Source: Undaria pinnatifida (taxonomy: Eukaryota; Sar; Phaeophyceae; Laminariales; Alariaceae). Taken from it: 64,000 bases of DNA. Shown here piece by piece: positions 12,201 through 20,300 of the stretch; the first letter of the stretch is position 1, and each line of letters opens with the position of its first letter. Below the pieces are notes generated by a model. That model did not search any database and had not been told where the DNA came from. It worked only from the letters and a program-made list of their open reading frames with translations. The position numbers and the translations under genes are program-made. The DNA lies in the NCBI GenBank assembly GCA_012845835.1, contig JABAKD010000004.1:11137522-11201521 (forward strand), given 5' to 3'.

Positions 12201-15200
12201 AAAAGCAAAAAAGCTTCGGGCGCGAAAAATAAATAAATAGAAACGTCATCGCCACGGCTTGGGCCCAGACGGACACGCCGGAGCGCCTCCGCTTGCGCTG
12301 CACAGAAGAGGCAAAGCTCGTTTGTTAGTTCGTTGTTTTTTTTTGTGTGCGCTGCGCGAAGAGGTTTCGGCTATAAAGAAAACTTACAACACGAGCATAC
12401 AACCGCACATTTTTTTTTTCTGTGTCTTCAAATATTGTTTCACAGCCTCTTCGGGCAGCGAACGGGAGGGGCTCCAGCTTGGCCGTGTCAGCCCAGCGTT
12501 CGACAATGAGGTCGCCCGCCTGCATGGCGCCGGTGCACCCTTCAACGAGCTATCAATAACTTTTTTTGTGCGTGATGACCGCGAGACCCCAGGTTCCGTC
12601 GAGCTTTGCGACAGTCTTGGTAAACAACAATTCTAGAATCGAAACTCAGGCACTAAGCAATCCATCGCAACATAATCGAAGCAGGGCCAAGTCGTCAACA
12701 CTGCTATGTACGGTGGGCAGTCAAGTCATCATCACTGCTATGTACGGTGGGCAGTCAAGTCGTCCACACTAGCATGTACGGTGGGCAGTAATAAAGCATC
12801 TCTGCGGGTATGAGATGAAAAAAAAACTTACTTTTCGTGCGCGATGACCGCGAGACCCCAGGTGCCGTCGAGTTTGGCGACAGTCTTGGCTAAGGCCACC
12901 TTAAGGTGCATGGATGGGTCGGAGTCGAGCTCGAGGCCTACAAGGTGTGCGATCACTTCCGTGTCGGTTTCGGACCTACATGTGTACCCGACGCACAGGG
13001 GGAAAAAAAGGCGGAGAGGGAAGTGCACAAGTGAAGAAAAAGCGAAGGCAAAAAGCGACGAAAATGAAGGAAAAGAGAAAAACTGAAAAAAAAACGAAGA
13101 AGTGTAAGAAATCGAAAAAAAGAAAAGAAAAACGCGAAACAGCATGAGAACGAAAAACAAACAATAAAATAGTAACAAAACAAGAAAAAAACGAGAAAAA
13201 TCCGAAGCGAGCAAGCACAGACAACAACGACCAGAAGCGCACAATCAGAAGCGAATATGCAAGCGCAACCAAGAAGATGGCTTTCAGCGCCTTTAAAATA
13301 AGTTGGCTTTCAGCGCCCTCGATTGTGACTGACTTGGATGGCTTTTAGCGGCTTGAAGCGTTCAAACTCACTTAAAGACGATGCCGTTGTGCTCCAGCTC
13401 GGACCTCAGCTCATGCGCGTTGTTGATGGTGCCGTTGTGTACCAGAGCGATTCGCTGCCCGTAGTCCATGTGAGGGTGAGCGTTCTGGTCGGTTTTCCCA
13501 CCTTTCGAAATAGGATTCAACGCCCGGGGGACGGGGGAGGGGGGGGGGTACTCAATTTATGCATGGCCGTAGTCGTGTGGCCATAGACCCTCGCACCCCT
13601 ACTATGCCAGGACGGCGCACGTCGGGTTTTCACCAACCAGGCAGGCATTGCTTGCACCAAGCGCGAAGCGGGGGGGGGGGGGGGATCCAGCATGAAACGC
13701 TCAAGGTGATCGGTGGTCCAAGCACTTTGCCACGGCAGGACAACGGTCATTTGGTTTTGGGAAGTCTGCACCCGCCCCTCCGCCCGACTCCCCATGACAA
13801 AAAACAGAGTAGCAGAAAGACGACGGGGGGCAGCTGGCCTCCATGCCCCGCTGTGGGCCGCATTGTAAGGAGGCTTTTCCCCCCGATAGAAGCACTTAGT
13901 AGGCATGAAAAAAGGAAAATCACACTTTCTTTGGGCCCCTCTGGATTCACCACGGCTCGGACATATTTCCTAACTGTACACATCCCCTCGTGCAGCCGAT
14001 GCTCGTTTTTCCCCATGGAGTTTTCCGAACGGAATAATGTGAAGAAAATACACAAACACAACATAGCCTGGCTTACCATGCGTGGCCCATCGTGTGTGGG
14101 CAATGCCCACGCGGTGGCCACAGTGGGACTTCGAGTTCTCCTGGAGCAGCTCGAAAGAGTCGTTGTTGGTCCCTATGATACAGGGGTGATACACGCAGAC
14201 AGACAGATAGACAGACAGGCAGCTGACAATTGGCATGCTTGGTTCCTATGACGCACGGTAATGCACGCAAATAGGTAGATACACACACAGCTGGCCATTG
14301 GTATAGAGCTTGTGACAATCATAAAAAGAAGCAAACAAAACGCCGAGTGAGCCTAGCGCTAACTCTGGCACTTTTGTCCAACAGGGAACGGCGCTGACTA
14401 GCTCACCCTTCGAGGTGTTCTCGGAGACCCTGAGCCCCTTTCGTACAACACACCCGTTTTTGCTATTTTTCGTAGAAAAAAGACAAAAACGGCGCTTGCT
14501 CAACCATCAACAGAGCAGCCCTTCCTGCTACCATTATCGTCTTCGTCTACCTATCAATTTTTATCAACCGTTTCCATTGTTTTTCGCCCAATAAGAAACG
14601 CAGTGTGCTCAAATCCTTGGCACATTCAATTCTGCTCCCACATCACTTACTTTTTGGCATACCGACGATTCATTTCCACTCTTTTTCGTCCCTTAAGAAA
14701 CGGCATTTTGCATGCTCACCCCTTGAGGTGTCCTCGGAAACCATGAGCCTCTTTCACGTCCAGCACGCCCGTTCGTGCCTAACCAAATTACCCATCTACG
14801 GTGTTCACGGTGTTTTCCGTTCGATAAGAAACGGCGCTTGCTTGCTTACCCCTCGCGGTGTACTTGGAAACAATGAGCCCTTCCCTTGTTCAACACATCC
14901 ATTTCTGCGACAGTATATAACCAAATATCGTTTTCGTCAATAAATACCAATTATTCACTTACGGTGTTTTTCGTTCGATGAGAAACGGTGCATTGCTTGC
15001 TTACCCCTCGAGGTGTACGTGGAAACCATGAACCCTTCTTTTGTCCACCACATCCACTTCTGCTATACAACCAAATATCGTTTTCGTGGAAAAATACCAA
15101 TTATTCGTTTTCGGTGTTTTTCGTTCGATAAGAAACGGCGCTTGCTTGCTTACGCCTCGCGGTGTACTTGGAAACCATGAGCCCTTCCCTTGTCCAACAC

Positions 15201-17336
15201 ATCCATTTTTTCTACAGTATATAACCAAATATCGTTTTCGTCAACAAATAAATACCAATTATTCATTTACGGTGTTTTTTCGTTCGATAAGAAACGGCGC
15301 ATTGCTTGCTTACCCCTCGCGGTGTGCTTGGAAACCATGAGCCCTTCTCTTGTCCAACACATCCATTTCTGCTACAGTATATAGCCTAACCAAATATAAT
15401 TTTCGCCAATAAATACCAATTATTCATTTACGGTGTTTTTCGTTCGATAAGAAACGGCGGCGCTTGCTTTCTCACCCCTGGAGGCGTATTTGGAGACCAT
15501 GAGCCCCTGATCCGATGAGGTAGCCATGCCGGCCGAGTCGTAGCCCCGGTTGCGCAGAACGGCGAGTCCCTGTGAACCAAAAAAAAAAACACAGAAAGAG
15601 GGTTTCATGTCATACGGCTATCGATTTATCGTGCGGGCTGACTGATTCTCTTTGCCTACGGGTTGGGTTGGGTTGGGGTTGGGTTGGGTTGGGTTGGGTT
15701 GGGTTGGGTTGGGTTGGGTTGGGTTGGGTTGGGTTGGGTTGGGTTGGGTTGGGTTGGGTTGGATTCAATGTGAAGGGCTAGCTGCAGGGCAAAACCTGGT
15801 GCACGCACGAGAAACCTTTAAAATCCTCAGCCTCTCATATGGAAACGCCAGTAAAGAGCCTGTAAACCCCTCTTCGCTGTACACGCCTCGTTTTTCCTGT
15901 ACAGAAACGTCCAAGCACACAGTGTGTGCCCTGGGTAACTTGCATGATCCGAAATTTATCATAATACAAGTCCACGCACTCTTCATACAAGCTTCCCTTC
16001 TGGGATGTGGTTGGCTCGAATTTCCCCGGAGGGTGTCGCAAGTTGAAAAGGGGAAAAAAGTCTTATAATAACTGGAGCAAAAGCAATTAGCCACCGCTCA
16101 GGTAACCGGGCAAGGTACACCGACTGCCCGCAGCTGAAACGAGTTTACGGTTAATTAGTAGCTGTTTTTTAAAACCGTGTTGTTATGATAAGACCCATAC
16201 GCTATGCACACCAGGAACCAAGCACCATCACAATATTTATGGCAGGCAGCGTTGGCTATATACACCAAGCACCATCACAATATTTATGGCAGGCAGCGTT
16301 GGCTATATACACCAAGCACCATCACTATATTTATGGCAGGCAGCGGGGGCTATATATGCCACTTTTTTTTCATCCCACTTGTTATCCTCGCATTACTCTC
16401 GCGCTCCCTCCCAGTAGTAACTCGAATCCGGGGTCACAAAGCGGGCCCTCCTCCCCCCTTCCCCATTACGGTACGTGACTTCATTTTTGTCGGGAGAATA
16501 ATTCAGCAGTTTCTTCCCTCGTCGAACTGCGTCGAATTGCGCACTATTAATACCAGCCCACATGATTAGTAAGTAGTGACATGACGATGTATGCATAGAT
16601 AATGTGGGCAGTGCTGTAGATAAAAATAGGCTCGGGAGTAGGAGTACCGGTCGGTATCTGAGGACCAGGTGGGTGGTGTTCCATAAAGAAAGAAACGGCT
16701 CAGGATGCAGTCGTTCAATGGACCAATCAATCTCAATGAACCAATCGATCCAGAAAAGGAATAAACCAAACAATCTCAATGAACCAATCGACCCAGTGAA
16801 GGAATGATACAGGCGTAGACCCTCGACGCCTTGACGGTGACCAATCAACCAGTCGAAGAGCGGAAGTGAAACAAGCGCTCGGTGGGTGAACCCAAGATCA
16901 AAGATCCCTACGTAAAGCGTACGAGGTAAATCCGTAATTGCCCCGCTGATCGCTGATGATCCACGAGAAAGTGAGCAGGACTTCAGCTACACGCTGCCAG
17001 TACACAAACGCACAACTGCACACTACCAGCACACAAGACACACATAAAAGCACGCACAAAACACGCATACATGCATAACACAAAAACGACATTACGAACG
17101 AATGTAAAGCGGAACACCTCGATGATGATGGTTTTAGTATGCCAAAAATTGTTTCAAATACTCTGTCTCAGCTGGGAGTGTGTATCCTACGAGCGTGACC
17201 AGTCCACAACAACCAACAGCACCAGCACCAGCACCAGCACCAGCACCAGCACCAGCACCAGCACCAGCGCCAGCACTAGCAGCAGCAACAACAATAACAA
17301 CAACAATAATAACAACAGCAACAACAACAACAACAA

Positions 17337-17394
<58 letters not shown>

Positions 17395-20300
17395 TTCAAG
17401 CGCAGAAAGCAGGAAAGCACGAAACCGCGGGCAGCAAATATGTCGGTTGACGGTCTAGACTAGTTTATGATCCGTCAAGGCGTCTTTGTACTTATCATCC
17501 TAGTTTTAGTGCATGGAGTTCCTTGACGGATTTGACGGATGTTCGTCCGTCAAGGGGCAAGAGTGCCGTCAACCGACACCTTTGGCGTAAGGTGTGGTAC
17601 CCATATTCGGAAGCACGAACATCTGACCATGAGCATGGAAAACAGAATCAGTCGGGGTATTGATTTCACTTTGAAATAGTGTAATATTCATGTTGTATAC
17701 ACTAAGAGGTTAAGTGATCTGCACTGCTGCTCCTACAAATCCTCGTACTGCTCGGGGCCCATATCAGACCTACAGCAAGTACGCTTGCTTGCCAGTGGTG
17801 CCTTTTCAAGAACGGGCTGCGCAACGGCAGTGAACCAATGATGTCAGAACAATAACAACAACAACTGCTGCATTAAATAGATGGAGGTCCCCGCGTCAGA
17901 TCACACCGTGCCCAGCCGCGGCATACTTCTCCTTCCTGTATACCAACAGTCATCATACAAATCCTACAAATCAAACAATCAGTTAACACCAAATCGTATA
18001 ACAATAAAAGAATATCAAAAGTACAAGAAGTACCAGGTACCCGTTAAGATCCAGTCCCATCGTGAATCATACTCCGGAGTATAGGCTAATGCCACAAAAA
18101 TCACTGCTTACCACAAAGCTTGTGGCATCCCTCCAAGCCGACTACCTGGTAATCGGCACCGACGGTGGATATACTGGACATGTCCATGGGTACAAAGAAA
18201 TAATAGTTTGACGCGAAGAGCGCGCACACATAAAACATCAACACCATCATCTGATAGCATGAAACCAAATCATACCTCGACGAGAAGCGCGAGCTTGTCG
18301 ATATCTGCGGATCGTTTACCTTAGCCTAGTGCTATGATAGTATCATAGCAGTGTCGTACAAATCATGCAATGCGCATCATGCAATATGATACCTGGTACC
18401 ATCGACTGGCATCATGCCACCAGATCTTGCTATCATACGATAACACCACGTAAATCACAACGAGCAGTCAAATCGCATCGCATAGTATCGCATCACACAC
18501 CTCGAGGAGAAGCGCGCGAGCGTCGTTGGCGGGGTCGTTCCCAGTAGCGTGCTCGGTGCTCACCACTCCCATAATGCCACAGCACTCCGCCTGCACAAAC
18601 ACGCAAGCACACCACACCGAAATATCGGCGAGGCGTAGTAAGTAAATGAGCGGCACACGTTCAGTTCAATGCATAAGACGGCATTTATAATCGATTTCGT
18701 GGTACATACAGGACCATGTCAAGAAGCAGGGCAATAAGAAAGGCAGGCCGATACTTTCAGTGAGTGCAAGAATTCCGGGAGCCGTTATACTACCGGCATA
18801 CTTGTAGCAAGTACCGTAATTGACGGGTGTACGAGGCTGTGTCGGATTTCTGTTTCTTCAAACGAGACATGCCCTGTATTTGATGAAAATATTTCAAGGA
18901 CGTTAGTTTATTTTATAACTAACTTTCAAGGACGTCAGCCGTGAGTTCGACGAATTTCAGGTCAATACTCATATTTATTTGCAAGCTGCGTTGTTTTTAT
19001 TTGTTTTGCTAAGAAAAAACAGTCTCAGGCGGATGTGCGCACACTCAGGGATGCCGGCACAATCAACCAAGCGCGGGGGGCGGGGGGGGGGGGGTAGCGG
19101 TAATAACACCAGCATCACACTCTGTCGGCGAGCACACCAAACTATTATTATTGACAAATAGTGTAGGCTAGTCTAATACGAGGAAAAGTATAGTATACCT
19201 GGTAGCTGGTACAGGGGGCAATGAGCGACGCACACATTCACATCAATGCATATTATACCAACTGCTGCGTGATATGTAGCATTGTAGTGTTACCCTCACT
19301 TTTGGCTTTGCAACGCAACTCGTCGGATGTTTCTACACCCTCTCACAGAGCGACCGCCTAGACAACAAGCCGTGGCCGGCCACAACGTAAACCATAAACC
19401 AGCAGGAAAATAAGTTCGGTTGCCGCGGCGGCAAATCTCTCTTGGGCTCGTTGGATTCCAGTGATTGATTGCAACAACAGCAGTCAGAAGTGACAGTGCC
19501 GCACCAAAAAACGGCGAATTATTTATTGTCCAGAGCCGCCCCCACCCTGCGAAACGAAAAAACGAAAAAACGAATCAAGTCCGGCGTTGTAGCTTTTGAT
19601 CCTGAAATAAAGATGATGGCACTCATACTGCAGCAGCAGCAGCAGCAGCTATTGTAGTTCTAAACGTGGCCAACAGACAACCGCGGCCTGTATCTCTTGT
19701 TCGCATACCCCTTCCCGCAGCTCAACGGCTTGGAACAAGCCATGATTCCGCATTCATTCAGCAATAATAATATTGAGGGCTCTTTTTAGAGCTGGAAGAA
19801 CAAGCACAGGCCAACCGCAAGCATCCATTCAACCATCCATCCATACGTACATGGTTACAAATATGCCAGGTAACATACTTCACACACAGCTGCGAGCGGC
19901 CGTTTTTCTTGTAATTTCGAAAGAGGAATCGTTGGCGTTCACGGCTAGCCATACCTCGTATAGGTCAGGTGCCCGGCTCTCATCCCGTTCGTGCTCAGCC
20001 TTTTTGAGTAAAAAAAAATGCCTCCGAACAATCGCAAAAAACAATGAATGGTAGAGCTTCCGAGCTTCCGGCCCGTTCCTGGGTTTCAAATGTTCAAGTA
20101 CCAGGTACATCATACGTAATCCGGGTAATCCTGCTTGTACGGTGGTTGTATAGCCGCCCGCCCCCCCGAGAATCTCGCTCCTGAGTCGAGGCCTCGGACA
20201 AGCAGTGGTTCAGTTCAGCCGTTGTATGACTATGTACGAGTACAAGTACACGGCGACGAAACAAGTGATCATGAGACCAACAGCAGTATGTAGTAGTAGT

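Noticed and set aside
12325..12525. Minus-strand frame [18 protein letters not shown] as a GFAT exon
   Set aside because: Exon 6 and exon 7 join perfectly in phase and matched family order without it.
15657..15763. Interstitial telomere
   Set aside because: The unit is TTGGG, not the TTAGGG expected in stramenopiles. A simple pentanucleotide repeat is the safer reading.
17071..17463. Thr/Ser/Asn-rich frame of 130 codons
   Set aside because: It is a microsatellite translation inside GFAT intron 2.
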